NCBI GenBank assembly: GCA_944389065.1 | Contig: CALXKZ010000001.1 | Location: forward strand, 1-38,577 | DNA length: 38,577 bases | Reading direction: 5' to 3' | From: an uncultured Spirochaetaceae bacterium | GTDB lineage: Bacteria; Spirochaetota; Spirochaetia; Sphaerochaetales; Sphaerochaetaceae | Shown here: positions 25,758 through 34,937 of the stretch, in pieces | Layout: the number at the start of each line of letters is the position of its first letter | Position numbering within the stretch: position 1 is the first letter of the stretch | Notes under the pieces: generated by a model | Told to the model about the DNA's origin: nothing | Database searches by the model: none | The model's input: only the letters and a program-made list of their open reading frames with translations | Translations under genes and position numbers: made by a program

Positions 25758-28700
25758 ATGCGGAGGCGTTCTTGTTACATGCTTATTGCAGGGGTTGCTA
25801 CCCTTGGAGCAGGTTGCGGAACAGTCCTTGCTTTCTACAAGCAGTTAGGACATAGTCTTTCTGTGATACTTGGGTACGCGGTTCTTCTTGTCTCCTCTCT
25901 TCTTGTAGGGCTTTTCCTTACAGAAGTGACAGGTGATGGGAAAAGGACTGTGTTTCTTGTTATCCTTGTTCTTCTTCTGGTCTTTGTTCTTGGAACGATA
26001 ACCGCTCTTCTCTTTTCAATGGGTGGAAATGCTTCCAGGAACGCGGATTCTTCAGAAGCCATTGAATCCGGAGCGGATACCGGATCTGATGCTGCTCTGA
26101 TTGAATCCGATTCCGGAGGAGGAGAGATCTCAGGCGGACCGCCTGATGAAGAAGTTAATATGGATGCCGTGCTTCCTGCGTTTTCCCTTATACCCACAGA
26201 GGAGCCGGCATCCATACCTATAGAAGAAACTGAGGACTCCAGAACTGAAGCGGATAATCCAGTACTGGAAACTGATGGTTCTATAAGCTCCATCAATACC
26301 TCAGTCTCTGATTCTATTCCTAATATTGAATCGGTACCAGTCTCGGATACTGCTGTACATGTAGATTCTGTCGAAAATCGTGAAGATTCCATGAGCTCTG
26401 ATGAGACAGGATCTTCGGATTATGCCTCCGTATCATATTCTGATGAGGAAGAAGCCGATACAACAGAGGAATTCCTTGTGCCAGAAAATAAGGCTGAGGA
26501 AACAATTTCTTCTGATGCTTGGAGCATTACAGCAACGGATGGCAGTGGAACCAGTGAAGAGGATCTGTTCTCTGGGTTAAGTGATGAAGAGGCCGATTTC
26601 TGGTCTACATTCTTCATTGAGGGTGAGGATGAATTGCAGCTTGCCGATGGAATCTACTTCATGAATCTTCTGATAAATGGAGAGTTCACAGGTTCAATTG
26701 AAGTCCTCATGAGTTCAGGAGAACCTGGATTGCAGGCAACTGCACTGAAGTCTTACTTGGATTATACCCTTACGGATGCGGCAAAAGCCAGAGTGTTCAC
26801 GGATAGAGGTTCTTATATAACTCTTTCAGAACTTGAGGATGTTGGCGTCGGAACCTCATTTGATTCAAGTACTTATGAGATAGGTCTTTCATTCAATGTC
26901 TCTGATATGCCTGTCCAGATACTTAGCATCAGGGGAGGCGGCAACAGAGCGTATGGAAGACCTATTGCCGGGGCTTTTGACCTGGAGCCTTCCACTTTTT
27001 CTCTTATTTCACGCTATACATTCAATGTCGGAATGCGTGATGTGACTTCGTCCAATCCTCTTGATAATCTTTATTTCGGGTTATCGTCATATAATAATGC
27101 CCGGCTGTTTGATGTCCGCCTTGATTTCTCATGGCATATGGATTTCGATCTCAATGATTTCAATTTCCGCATAGGGTCATATGAGTTCTATGTCGATTTC
27201 CCCGATAAGATGCTCCGCCTTTCATGGGGAGAGGTCGACACAGATCTTCTTGCACCTACGGGAAAGGGCATAGGCGTCCGTATTGAGAAGAGTACTTCAT
27301 ACTCTGACAATGTTGTGCTGAGAAGCAGCAGCATAACCCAGATGCTTGTCATTGAGAAAACCTCTGATGTTGAGATCTTCAATGAGGGGCAGTCCGTATA
27401 CAGACGGACTCTTGAGCCCGGACAGTACAGATTGCAGGATTTCATACTCTACACAGGAGCAAATAGAATTCTTATCAGGGTAACACCTCTTGATGGATCC
27501 CCTGTACAGGAAATCGATATGGATGTTCTATATTCAGCATCGCTCCTTTCACGCGGTGAATTCTATTATGGCGCAACAGCTGCATTCAGCAGGAGTGTTG
27601 GATACAACAACAGGCTTACAGCGCCAGGAACATTCTCTATTCCGCTCTGGGATGGCATGAGCCTCAATTATGATTTCAGAGACGTTGTTCTTACTGGATT
27701 CATAAGGGCAGGTCTTACCGATACATTTACTATTGATACCTCACTTGCTCTGCAGAATAAACCTACTGCATATTCAGCATGGGGACCAAATGCATCGCTT
27801 GCGATAGAGATGACGCATCTCAATATCCTTGGAACAACAAGATACAATCTTAAACTGGATTCCTCATGTGATGTGAATGGTGGTTTTGGCCTGCCTCGCC
27901 TTGATGCTCGTATAAGCCATCAGATTTCTACAGATATAAGAGAGCTCAGCTCAATAACAATCGGTGCATCTTATCTCAGTCCGGCAGAATGGGATTTCAC
28001 ACAGGATAATTCCGTATCATTGAATGCTTCTGCTTCTGGTTCAATCGGCATCATGAGCTGGACCCTTTCCGGTTATGGCAGTCTTAATGCTGCGGACATC
28101 TCTGATTATTCGTGGAATGTCTCTGCCTCTATGAACTTCTCGTTCGTAAGGAATTTCTACCTTACCACATCTGTGTATGTCGGTGGAGGTGGATCATCTC
28201 CTGTATCGGTATCAGGTCGTATCGGAGCCACAATAAGATTCGGTGGAACGGATATCAATGCGAACACAGGCTTCAATGATCTTTCCATACGTGCTAATGG
28301 AACATATGGAGATCACTCATTCAGTACGGCAATCACATCAATGTCGCCTAGCGACATCCATTCATATGGACTTGAAGCTTCGTATTCATATTCAGGTACA
28401 AGGTTCTCTGGAGGCCTGAACCTCGATATAAGCGATCTGGCAGATACAGTAGGAATCAGCGGAAGCATCTCGACTTCAACAGTGTTCTCAGATGGGCTTT
28501 TCGCTGTTGCATCATACATTCCGAATAATTACCTGCTTGTCAGTCAGGAGGGTGCTCTCAAGGGAAATTCCCTGTCAGTAGGTGCTCCTAATTCTTCATC
28601 TTTCAGTCCTGTTCCGATGACCTTCGGTACAGCGCTTTATGATGGTGTATCAAGCCATGGGGATACTGGAGTTGTTGTGTACAGCAGTGATGAGGATCAG

Positions 28701-29183
28701 TTCGGTATCTCACAGTCTCTTCCTGTGAATCTCAGATCATCCAGACGGAATGGATATGTCCTGAGAATGAATGCTGCTGCGGAGTATACAGTTTCAGGAA
28801 TCGTATATAACGAGGATGGCACACTTTGGGCGAACAATGCTTCTCCTGTATATTCTGTAACGATTGCTGATAACGCAGTTTCACTTGAGAATACTGATAT
28901 TTATCTATTTACAGACAGTGATGGCCGTTTCATACTTTCCGGTCTTTCTGCCGGATATTATGGCTTTGATGTTGAAGGAGAGAATGGCTGGAGGCTGATG
29001 GCTATAGAGGTTGTCGATGATCCTGAGAATTATGCTGAACTGCAATTGCTTGGAAGCGCGGTTGAAACTGGTTATCAGGTACCAGCTCCATATGTCTCAA
29101 TGAGCATGTATGGATTTGACAGGAATATGGGATCAGATGAATTCTTCCTCATGCTCTATCCGGAAATGGAGGGTGTTGTATGA
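25758..29183 (+). CDS. Usher-like outer-membrane protein with N-terminal inner-membrane anchor and long acidic linker
   Basis: The protein has 1141 residues from ATG 25758, with GAGAGG upstream. Residues about 7-26, 33-55 and 64-88 are hydrophobic helices. Arg2-4 and GKR (61-63) predict that the end of helix 3 faces the periplasm. Residues about 90-290 form a Ser/Glu/Asp-rich, probably disordered linker. From about 296 the sequence resembles archaic ushers: an N-terminal domain (IYFMNLLINGEFTGSIEV), a barrel rich in amphipathic strands, a plug-like block near 540-610 (LEPGQYRLQDFILYTGANR and LLSRGEFYYG) and a C-terminal Ig-like domain near 1008-1075 (DSDGRFILSGLSAGYYGF). Known ushers start with a cleavable signal peptide, so the tether is odd. 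Cleavage after helix 3 cannot be excluded. The stop overlaps the next gene (ATGA). Confidence 0.75.
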   Translation: MRRRSCYMLIAGVATLGAGCGTVLAFYKQLGHSLSVILGYAVLLVSSLLVGLFLTEVTGDGKRTVFLVILVLLLVFVLGTITALLFSMGGNASRNADSSEAIESGADTGSDAALIESDSGGGEISGGPPDEEVNMDAVLPAFSLIPTEEPASIPIEETEDSRTEADNPVLETDGSISSINTSVSDSIPNIESVPVSDTAVHVDSVENREDSMSSDETGSSDYASVSYSDEEEADTTEEFLVPENKAEETISSDAWSITATDGSGTSEEDLFSGLSDEEADFWSTFFIEGEDELQLADGIYFMNLLINGEFTGSIEVLMSSGEPGLQATALKSYLDYTLTDAAKARVFTDRGSYITLSELEDVGVGTSFDSSTYEIGLSFNVSDMPVQILSIRGGGNRAYGRPIAGAFDLEPSTFSLISRYTFNVGMRDVTSSNPLDNLYFGLSSYNNARLFDVRLDFSWHMDFDLNDFNFRIGSYEFYVDFPDKMLRLSWGEVDTDLLAPTGKGIGVRIEKSTSYSDNVVLRSSSITQMLVIEKTSDVEIFNEGQSVYRRTLEPGQYRLQDFILYTGANRILIRVTPLDGSPVQEIDMDVLYSASLLSRGEFYYGATAAFSRSVGYNNRLTAPGTFSIPLWDGMSLNYDFRDVVLTGFIRAGLTDTFTIDTSLALQNKPTAYSAWGPNASLAIEMTHLNILGTTRYNLKLDSSCDVNGGFGLPRLDARISHQISTDIRELSSITIGASYLSPAEWDFTQDNSVSLNASASGSIGIMSWTLSGYGSLNAADISDYSWNVSASMNFSFVRNFYLTTSVYVGGGGSSPVSVSGRIGATIRFGGTDINANTGFNDLSIRANGTYGDHSFSTAITSMSPSDIHSYGLEASYSYSGTRFSGGLNLDISDLADTVGISGSISTSTVFSDGLFAVASYIPNNYLLVSQEGALKGNSLSVGAPNSSSFSPVPMTFGTALYDGVSSHGDTGVVVYSSDEDQFGISQSLPVNLRSSRRNGYVLRMNAAAEYTVSGIVYNEDGTLWANNASPVYSVTIADNAVSLENTDIYLFTDSDGRFILSGLSAGYYGFDVEGENGWRLMAIEVVDDPENYAELQLLGSAVETGYQVPAPYVSMSMYGFDRNMGSDEFFLMLYPEMEGVV

Positions 29184-29908
29184 AGATAAGACGGTTCATC
29201 ATCACAATCCTTGTTCTGGTTGCATTCTCTTCAGGCGGATGGTCAGATTCTGCAGGGACTCGTACATCTACTGACAATATGCTGATAAAGGCATTCAAAG
29301 TAGATTCCTCGAATGCAGAGCCTGAACTTGTCATCACCGATGCCCTTGTTTCGAATCTGGATCAGATTCCTGATGAGCATGAGATAGATATAACAGACTA
29401 TGTGAGCAGGTTCCTCGGCAGTACCAGTAGGGACAGAACCGATTTTAATTCCGGCGTTGTTTTCTCTTATCGTGTGGCGGGGGCTAAGGAAGGGTCTTAT
29501 ACATTATCATTTGAATTCAATTCATTTGATGATGACGATGATCCGAATAGTAAGATCAGAGCGCGCTTTGAAGTTGGAAATACCAATTATATATTCTCAA
29601 ACACCGCAACTAATCTGAATAAGAATGGCAGTCATCGTATAACTGACACATCATCTGGTAGCCATAGCGGTGTGACAGCTACTACCACAACATCTTTGGG
29701 GGGTACTTCTTCTACTCAATGGAAAACTATTGATTTAAGCAAATCATGGGAAGTGAGGAAAACAGATAATGCTCCGTCTGGAGCTGTCTGCTCACAGTGG
29801 ATCGCAAGAGGTGCGGTAGCTTTGACAATTGACAGCGATGATTACGATGCAGCCGGCATCGGCCGTTATCGATCTGAAGTGAGAGTGAATTTTACGGTGG
29901 GGGACTGA
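29180..29908 (+). CDS. Secreted pilus-subunit-like protein 1
   Basis: This 242-residue protein has an N-terminal signal peptide (MKIRRFIITILVLVAFSSGG). The body is Ser/Thr/Asp-rich with predicted beta character and no family I recognise. It ends GRYRSEVRVNFTVGD: Gly 15 and Tyr 13 residues from the end, then alternating hydrophobics, as in the C-terminal strand of chaperone-usher pilus subunits. It overlaps the usher gene by 4 bp. A Thr/Ser stretch around residues 160-180 resembles a low-complexity linker. As the first subunit gene it could encode a tip or an adaptor, but this is inference from order only. Confidence 0.7.
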   Translation: MKIRRFIITILVLVAFSSGGWSDSAGTRTSTDNMLIKAFKVDSSNAEPELVITDALVSNLDQIPDEHEIDITDYVSRFLGSTSRDRTDFNSGVVFSYRVAGAKEGSYTLSFEFNSFDDDDDPNSKIRARFEVGNTNYIFSNTATNLNKNGSHRITDTSSGSHSGVTATTTTSLGGTSSTQWKTIDLSKSWEVRKTDNAPSGAVCSQWIARGAVALTIDSDDYDAAGIGRYRSEVRVNFTVGD

Positions 29909-29912
29909 GGAT

Positions 29913-30572
29913 ATGAAAAGATATTTGCTGATATTAGTTTCATTATCAATGCTCTCTGCAGTTATTTCCGCCGCATACAGGGAAGAATTGACAAAGCCCT
30001 TTACCATTCAGGCTGGTTATCAGTCAGCAATGGATATTTTTGTTACTCCCATTGCAGCACAGACGCAGTCTTATCTTGCGGGTATGCCTTTTGATATCGA
30101 GTCCCAGCAGGTTTGGTATGGTTATACAGAGCATGGCCGTGAAATCGCAAACTGGTCCATTCTCTCGAATACAGGATTTGATCTGAGAATCAAAGCTGAT
30201 CCTATGTATCCTGTTGAGGATGATGGAGTGACAAAGAAGGCAGGCTATACAGGGGAAGGCCTGGATTACATTCTTGAGCTTCAGTACATTATCGGATACC
30301 CAGTGGAAAGCGGAGAGGTGGAATCCGTTTCCGGTTCCATTTCATGTTCTTCGGCTGATGGTGAGGTTGTCTTTGAGAATATTTCCTCTGGCTATGCAAC
30401 AGGCGATAGTGATGATCCTCACTTCATCGGTAGTGTAGATGGAAGCATATTCTTCATTTTTGATGAAAACAGCTCTGACCGCATAATCGCGGCAGCAGAG
30501 GATTTCGACAATGCTGATGTACCTGCAGGCAGATATGGCGCTCAGGTGGTCTTTACAATGGTGGGGGTATGA
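29913..30572 (+). CDS. Secreted pilus-subunit-like protein 2
   Basis: This 219-residue protein has a signal peptide ending near VISA. The mature part begins AYREELTKPFTI and contains an NWSILSN segment that recalls the W-containing core of its neighbours. The C-terminus, GRYGAQVVFTMVGV, has Gly at position 14 and Tyr at 12 from the end with alternating hydrophobics. It starts 4 bp after the previous gene and overlaps the next by 4 bp (ATGA). Function is inferred from position and C-terminal motif only. Confidence 0.7.
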   Translation: MKRYLLILVSLSMLSAVISAAYREELTKPFTIQAGYQSAMDIFVTPIAAQTQSYLAGMPFDIESQQVWYGYTEHGREIANWSILSNTGFDLRIKADPMYPVEDDGVTKKAGYTGEGLDYILELQYIIGYPVESGEVESVSGSISCSSADGEVVFENISSGYATGDSDDPHFIGSVDGSIFFIFDENSSDRIIAAAEDFDNADVPAGRYGAQVVFTMVGV

Positions 30573-31861
30573 TTATGAGGCGGCTTTCAATAATCATGCT
30601 TCTTATCCTGATGCTCTCATCAATATCTCTTATTGCAGCAGATGTGGCTCTCGCGCCTTACACAGGAATTTATGGCGTGAATATGGCCAGCATGCTGTAT
30701 CAGGGAGGAGAAGTATGGGAAGGAAAGGACCTTAATGGGTACACCGCATCCAAATCCGAAATCAATTATAGTGATGCGCATATTATTGCATTGGGAGGTG
30801 TGTACAACATTTCTTCCAATGAGATGAACAAGGATTCGTATTATTCATTGACTGTTACCTGTGCGAATGGATTCTATTTCAAATCACAGTCGCATCCAAG
30901 TTCTATCAGGCCATTTGAGCTTAAGGTTATCCCTAGATTCGAAAATGGATCCGGAAATTATACTGGAACTGATTCCGATAGTGATCCTGTCGTGATTCAG
31001 TGTAGTGGACAGACTGTAGATATCCATTATGATTCAGCATCCACTGCTTCGAAGATGTGGTTTGATCTTATCCTCGTTCTCCCGATTGATTACGAGCCGA
31101 CTCCGAATTCGAATTTCATAGTAGCTGATGGCAGGCAGTATAATCTTGTTCAGGCGTATGATTATACAGCCCTTGTCTCAATTGAGCTGGAATATGGGGA
31201 TAAGAGAACCAATATAACGATTCCGTTTTCAGGTTTCTATAACGGGGCTTCTTCTACCGGCAAGCTTGATAACAATGTCAGCCTTATGTTCACTCCGACT
31301 GGGCAGGCCGCGAATATGGTCATCGGTAATACAGCCAGTGTTCCTGTCGGGCATATCGATTTCATGATGAATGTCTCAGGGGGAACCGGTTATCGCAATG
31401 GAGAATCCATTGGAATATTCTTATCATCGAGCTCTGATCCAACCGTATGTGACAGGGATGGATTCCTGTTCCGCCACTCCTCTGTAAAGGTCAATACGGC
31501 AATCACCGATTACAACAGCATTCCGTATCAGGTTTATGTAAGAGGGAAGGAGAATCACGGATATAAGGATACAGTAGGTACTGGTTCGATAACCAGAACG
31601 CGCGAGTTTGATGGAACAGATTATCTGAATGCTTCTGGGAATATCGTTAATGGTCAGGGAGGCATTTCCAATTTCATACGTCCGGAATGGAGAAGCCCTG
31701 ATGATAGTGCGACAGGTTCTGTTTTCTCTGGTAATGCGATTGAGTATTACGAGTATCACGGAGATATAGAGGTTGCAATCGATGAACCAAGGTCACTGAT
31801 GCTGGAGGGGTCTTACACCAGCACTGTTTATATACATGTCGTAACGGATGGAACGGTTTAG
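30569..31861 (+). CDS. Large secreted pilus-subunit-like protein 3, possible tip adhesin
   Basis: At 430 residues it is about twice the size of the other subunits, the proportion expected of a two-domain tip adhesin. A signal peptide (about residues 1-23, ending LIAA) follows ATG 30569; ATG 30575 in the same frame is an alternative start. The C-terminus reads GSYTSTVYIHVVTDGTV, with the subunit motif shifted by 2-3 residues. The protein is rich in Ser, Asn, Tyr and Gly and has no recognised domain. The binding partner is unknown, and the adhesin role rests on size and gene order alone. Confidence 0.65.
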   Translation: MIMRRLSIIMLLILMLSSISLIAADVALAPYTGIYGVNMASMLYQGGEVWEGKDLNGYTASKSEINYSDAHIIALGGVYNISSNEMNKDSYYSLTVTCANGFYFKSQSHPSSIRPFELKVIPRFENGSGNYTGTDSDSDPVVIQCSGQTVDIHYDSASTASKMWFDLILVLPIDYEPTPNSNFIVADGRQYNLVQAYDYTALVSIELEYGDKRTNITIPFSGFYNGASSTGKLDNNVSLMFTPTGQAANMVIGNTASVPVGHIDFMMNVSGGTGYRNGESIGIFLSSSSDPTVCDRDGFLFRHSSVKVNTAITDYNSIPYQVYVRGKENHGYKDTVGTGSITRTREFDGTDYLNASGNIVNGQGGISNFIRPEWRSPDDSATGSVFSGNAIEYYEYHGDIEVAIDEPRSLMLEGSYTSTVYIHVVTDGTV

Positions 31862-31869
31862 GAGGGTAT

Positions 31870-32442
31870 ATGAGAAGAAAGATCCTTACATTGATTATAG
31901 TAGGTGCGGCTCTTTGTTCTATTATAGCTGCTGACCCTACAACACCTGTTAAATTAACGCTGAGAACGGATGTTCCCGAGAACTATGGGATTGTATTTCC
32001 GGAGGGACTTCGTATCGATAGCCTGGTCATGTCTTTGAAAGGACGGCAGGAAGAGACAATGAAGCTTCTTGATGATGGCAGCTACCATATTGGTTCTTTT
32101 GCTGACTATCCTGATGGACTTGATCTGGAACTCTTGTATTATGGCAATTTCTCATCGCCGTATGATGTCTTTCTCAGTGTGAGTGCATCTGAGGATGGCT
32201 GGGAAGGGCTGACTGCCTCTGAGGCGATTCCTGTCACAGTTGCATTCAATGCTCCGGATGCGGTTCCGGAAGGAGTTGATCTGGATTTCCATGATGAATC
32301 CACTGTCAGGCTTACTGTTGATAGGATAGGCCCGCAGAGAGGACTTGAAGTTCTTGATATGAAGATTTTATGGAATGACTCATTGTCGATAGTGCCCGGT
32401 GCCTATGCAACGGATCTCAATATAGAGCTGACGGCAATATGA
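31870..32442 (+). CDS. Secreted pilus-subunit-like protein 4
   Basis: The protein has 190 residues with AGGAGGG upstream of the ATG. A signal peptide ends near SIIAA, and mature DPTTPVKLTLRT starts with alternating hydrophobics. The C-terminus GAYATDLNIELTAI places Gly 14 and Tyr 12 residues from the end. It differs from the later subunits in lacking the paired-Trp core. Its last codons overlap the region of the next gene's ribosome site. Confidence 0.7.
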   Translation: MRRKILTLIIVGAALCSIIAADPTTPVKLTLRTDVPENYGIVFPEGLRIDSLVMSLKGRQEETMKLLDDGSYHIGSFADYPDGLDLELLYYGNFSSPYDVFLSVSASEDGWEGLTASEAIPVTVAFNAPDAVPEGVDLDFHDESTVRLTVDRIGPQRGLEVLDMKILWNDSLSIVPGAYATDLNIELTAI

Positions 32443-32450
32443 GGTGTGGA

Positions 32451-33014
32451 ATGAAGCGTTTCGGACTGATATCGATTTCTATGCTTTTCCTGATTCTGCA
32501 GCTTTCTGGTGATAATACAGAGCGTGCGGATCTTCGGGTTGTCCTCGACTTGAAGAATGAGAACAGCATAGAGATCGGATTCTCAGAAAACGCTGTCTAT
32601 ACGATGCAGTCATCGGTAGATGCTATCGATACTCTCCGTCTGGATATTACACAGGAGCAGGTTGCGGATAATTCACGATCTCCGCTCTATGCTTATTGGA
32701 AAGTGATGTCCGGATCGAATCTTGTCATATCGCTTTACGGGAACGAGAGCCTTGGAAACCTCACGATTCCCGGCAGCGAGGAAGAGATCGGATGGAATAT
32801 CGGTCTCCTGGATGATGGACATGGTGCACGGGATGTATCTATTCCATCTGATATACGTGCTTATGATCAGACACAGACGCTGTATACCCATTCTCCCTCA
32901 AGCGGAGTACAAGGGGTTGGTAGCAGGCAGATTGGCATTGTTACAGATCCTCTTGATAACGCTGCTGCGGGGCAATATGCAGCGGAGCTTGTCATGGACA
33001 TAAAAGTTGAATGA
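32451..33014 (+). CDS. Secreted pilus-subunit-like protein 5
   Basis: The protein has 187 residues from ATG 32451, with GAGG (32441-32444) six bases upstream. An in-frame ATG at 32439 overlaps that site. After the signal peptide come LRVVLDLKNENSIEIGFSEN, a core YWKV...IGWNIGL, and the C-terminus GQYAAELVMDIKVE with Gly at position 14 from the end. The strand, GFS and paired-Trp pattern is shared with the genes at 33037, 34350 and 34918, which marks them as one paralogous family. Confidence 0.75.
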   Translation: MKRFGLISISMLFLILQLSGDNTERADLRVVLDLKNENSIEIGFSENAVYTMQSSVDAIDTLRLDITQEQVADNSRSPLYAYWKVMSGSNLVISLYGNESLGNLTIPGSEEEIGWNIGLLDDGHGARDVSIPSDIRAYDQTQTLYTHSPSSGVQGVGSRQIGIVTDPLDNAAAGQYAAELVMDIKVE

Positions 33015-33036
33015 AAAACCTATAGGAGGAAAAAGT

Positions 33037-33654
33037 ATGAAGAAGTTTATTCCCTTAATGATCATGCTTCTTGTATTCTCGTTCTCTGTAAGTGCTGCAG
33101 CTCCAACTCCCAGTGGTGATGACACAGGTGTTTCTTCAGGAGCAAATGCCGCAGCTTCGGCCCAAGTTGTTCTGGATATGTCTCAGAGCAGTATTATTGA
33201 ATTATGGTTTGCCGATAGTCCAATAGCAGCAGGTGCTAGAATGCCTGAATCATATTCTGGTTCTGTTTCATTAACCCTCAATGGAAGTAAGACAGGAACA
33301 GTTTATGATAATGCAAATGATAAGGTTTATGCCTGTTGGTATATCAGTGGAGGCAAAAATGTTGACGTTGAGCTGCAGGTTGATCAGCCGCTTTCTCGCA
33401 AAGGCGGTGATGAAACCATTGCCTGGAAGGTTATGAGTACAAATGAGGTTGGCACAAGCAAAGACGTTACTGTAACAAGCGGTACAACAGCGCAGACGTC
33501 TGAAGGATTTTTGTCCTATACGTATACTCAGGGAAGAAAACCTGCTTCTGGATGTGCTAGCCTTGCTATCGAGACAACTACCACTAATTATACTAACATT
33601 CCAATCGATACTTATTCTGCATATCTGACACTGCGAGTTGTTAATGGTGACTAA
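33037..33654 (+). CDS. Secreted pilus-subunit-like protein 6, candidate major subunit
   Basis: The protein has 205 residues from ATG 33037, behind a perfect AGGAGG (33024-33029), the strongest ribosome site in the cluster. The signal peptide ends SVSA, before AAPTPSGDD. The core shows AQVVLDMSQSSIIELWFADS, CWYIS...DQPLS and IAWKV, and the C-terminus is DTYSAYLTLRVVNGD (Tyr 13 from the end, Asp in place of Gly). Strong hairpins follow the gene and could stabilise the upstream message or limit downstream transcription. That makes it the best candidate for the most abundant subunit. This is an inference from expression signals, not from function. Confidence 0.75.
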   Translation: MKKFIPLMIMLLVFSFSVSAAAPTPSGDDTGVSSGANAAASAQVVLDMSQSSIIELWFADSPIAAGARMPESYSGSVSLTLNGSKTGTVYDNANDKVYACWYISGGKNVDVELQVDQPLSRKGGDETIAWKVMSTNEVGTSKDVTVTSGTTAQTSEGFLSYTYTQGRKPASGCASLAIETTTTNYTNIPIDTYSAYLTLRVVNGD

Positions 33655-33661
33655 TTGATAT

Positions 33662-33724
33662 GGGGCGTTTTTAATCAACGCCCCGGTATTTCCTCCCAGA
33701 ACCATTCGCAGAATGGGAGTCTGG
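33662..33724 (+). promoter_or_regulatory. Tandem hairpins between subunit genes 6 and 7
   Basis: The first hairpin pairs GGGGCGTT (33662-33669) with AACGCCCC (33677-33684). The second has CCAGA/TCTGG (33696-33700 with 33720-33724) enclosing CCATTC/GAATGG (33702-33707 with 33711-33716) around a GCA loop. CTCCC (33693-33697) could instead pair with GGGAG (33715-33719). There is no clean T run, so message processing or stabilisation is as likely as partial termination. Confidence 0.65.
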
Positions 33725-33771
33725 TTCAGGGTTTGGAATGAATTTTGTTATGGAAATATGGAGTTCGGATT

Positions 33772-34341
33772 ATGGCTTCGAAACGGATATTGATATTCTC
33801 TATCATAGGAATCCTTGGATCTGTGATTCCTGCAGCTACGTCATATCAAGGGGATGTTATCTCTGGAACGACTAATGCTGCAATCACTGTAGGATTCAAT
33901 GTCGAAGCCTTGCATCAGATGAAAGCAGGATTCTATTCTGATGATGCCCGGACTGAGGAATATGATCCTGATAATCCTATAAAGCTCATTATCGGTGAGG
34001 ACTGTGCTTCTGCAGATTTAGTTGTCGGGTTTGATGCGATCTTCGCAGGGGAAGCTTATATCCGTCTTCAAGCTGTGTCTCCATTGCAAGGTACGAATGA
34101 TGCGATAGACTGGGATGTTTTTCTGAAAGGAAATACAGAGACGAATACGCCTGATACATTTGTTACGGGTTCGCGTAATTCTTATAAAGAAGGCTTTCTT
34201 GAATCTTTCAGTTCAAAAAGACCCGATGCGAATGAAGTTTTCAATGAGAACATCGGCATAAAAATCATGACAACTTCAAACACATATAATTCTCCGGAGT
34301 ATTCTGCAGATTTTTATGTGAATGTCTATGTGGATAAATAG
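33772..34341 (+). CDS. Secreted pilus-subunit-like protein 7
   Basis: The protein has 189 residues from ATG 33772, with GGAG (33760-33763) upstream; an in-frame TTG at 33745 has no ribosome site. The signal peptide ends near VIPAATS. The family core is present as AAITVGFNVEALHQMKAGFY, then SPLQGTNDAIDWDVFL, and the C-terminus is EYSADFYVNVYVDK (Tyr 12-13 from the end, Glu in place of Gly). It is the first gene after the hairpin region and is followed at 8 bp by the next subunit. Confidence 0.72.
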   Translation: MASKRILIFSIIGILGSVIPAATSYQGDVISGTTNAAITVGFNVEALHQMKAGFYSDDARTEEYDPDNPIKLIIGEDCASADLVVGFDAIFAGEAYIRLQAVSPLQGTNDAIDWDVFLKGNTETNTPDTFVTGSRNSYKEGFLESFSSKRPDANEVFNENIGIKIMTTSNTYNSPEYSADFYVNVYVDK

Positions 34342-34349
34342 GAGGAAGA

Positions 34350-34937
34350 ATGAAAAAGCATCTGCTGGTTTTCCTGATCTCAATAGTCATCCTTCTTCCT
34401 GTTTTCGGAGAAACCAAAGCGGAAGAAACCATAAGCATCAAATGGATTCCAGGAAACACAACCGAAACATATTGTGATATCGGATTCAGGGATTCTGCAA
34501 CAAAAGAGGTACTTGAATCAGAGAATGTAAGACTGAATCGAATAATCAATGATTATCAGCTTCTGGGTTCGATTGATGGACTTGAGGTGTATTGGATTGT
34601 TTATTCGAATGCCGAGGATATTGCCCTAAGGCTGAGAATGACGGGGCCTCTTACAAACGGTGAAGCAGGAGAGAACGAATCCAGGATAAACTGGAAAGTC
34701 TCTTTGCCGGATCTCTCTGAGGAACTCAATAGTGATTCCAGTAATGCCAATAATAAGCTGAGTATTATCCTTGACGAGCTTGATCCCTTGGCAGAAAGCT
34801 CTGAAGCAGCAGGTACTGAGAACAATAATTATCATAGCGGAAGTGAGAAGATCAGCATTACAACAACTGAAAATGCTATGGAGAAAAAGCTGGATACATA
34901 TACAGGAGGGCTTATCCTTGAGATCATATCAGCATAA
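34350..34937 (+). CDS. Secreted pilus-subunit-like protein 8
   Basis: The protein has 195 residues with AGGAGG immediately upstream. Its signal peptide is MKKHLLVFLISIVILLPVFG. Family core segments are ETISIKWIPG, CDIGFRDS, VYWIVYS, MTGPL and INWKVSL. The C-terminus DTYTGGLILEIISA keeps Tyr 12 from the end with Asp at 14. An insertion rich in Ser, Asn and Glu lies near residues 125-165. Its 3' end contains the ribosome site and TTG start of the next gene. Confidence 0.75.
   Translation: MKKHLLVFLISIVILLPVFGETKAEETISIKWIPGNTTETYCDIGFRDSATKEVLESENVRLNRIINDYQLLGSIDGLEVYWIVYSNAEDIALRLRMTGPLTNGEAGENESRINWKVSLPDLSEELNSDSSNANNKLSIILDELDPLAESSEAAGTENNNYHSGSEKISITTTENAMEKKLDTYTGGLILEIISA

Noticed and set aside
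25758..25860. Lipobox (LGAGC) making the usher a lipoprotein
   Set aside because: The segment fits helix 1 of a three-helix region, and lipidation at Cys20 would still leave two helices. The match to a lipobox is weak.
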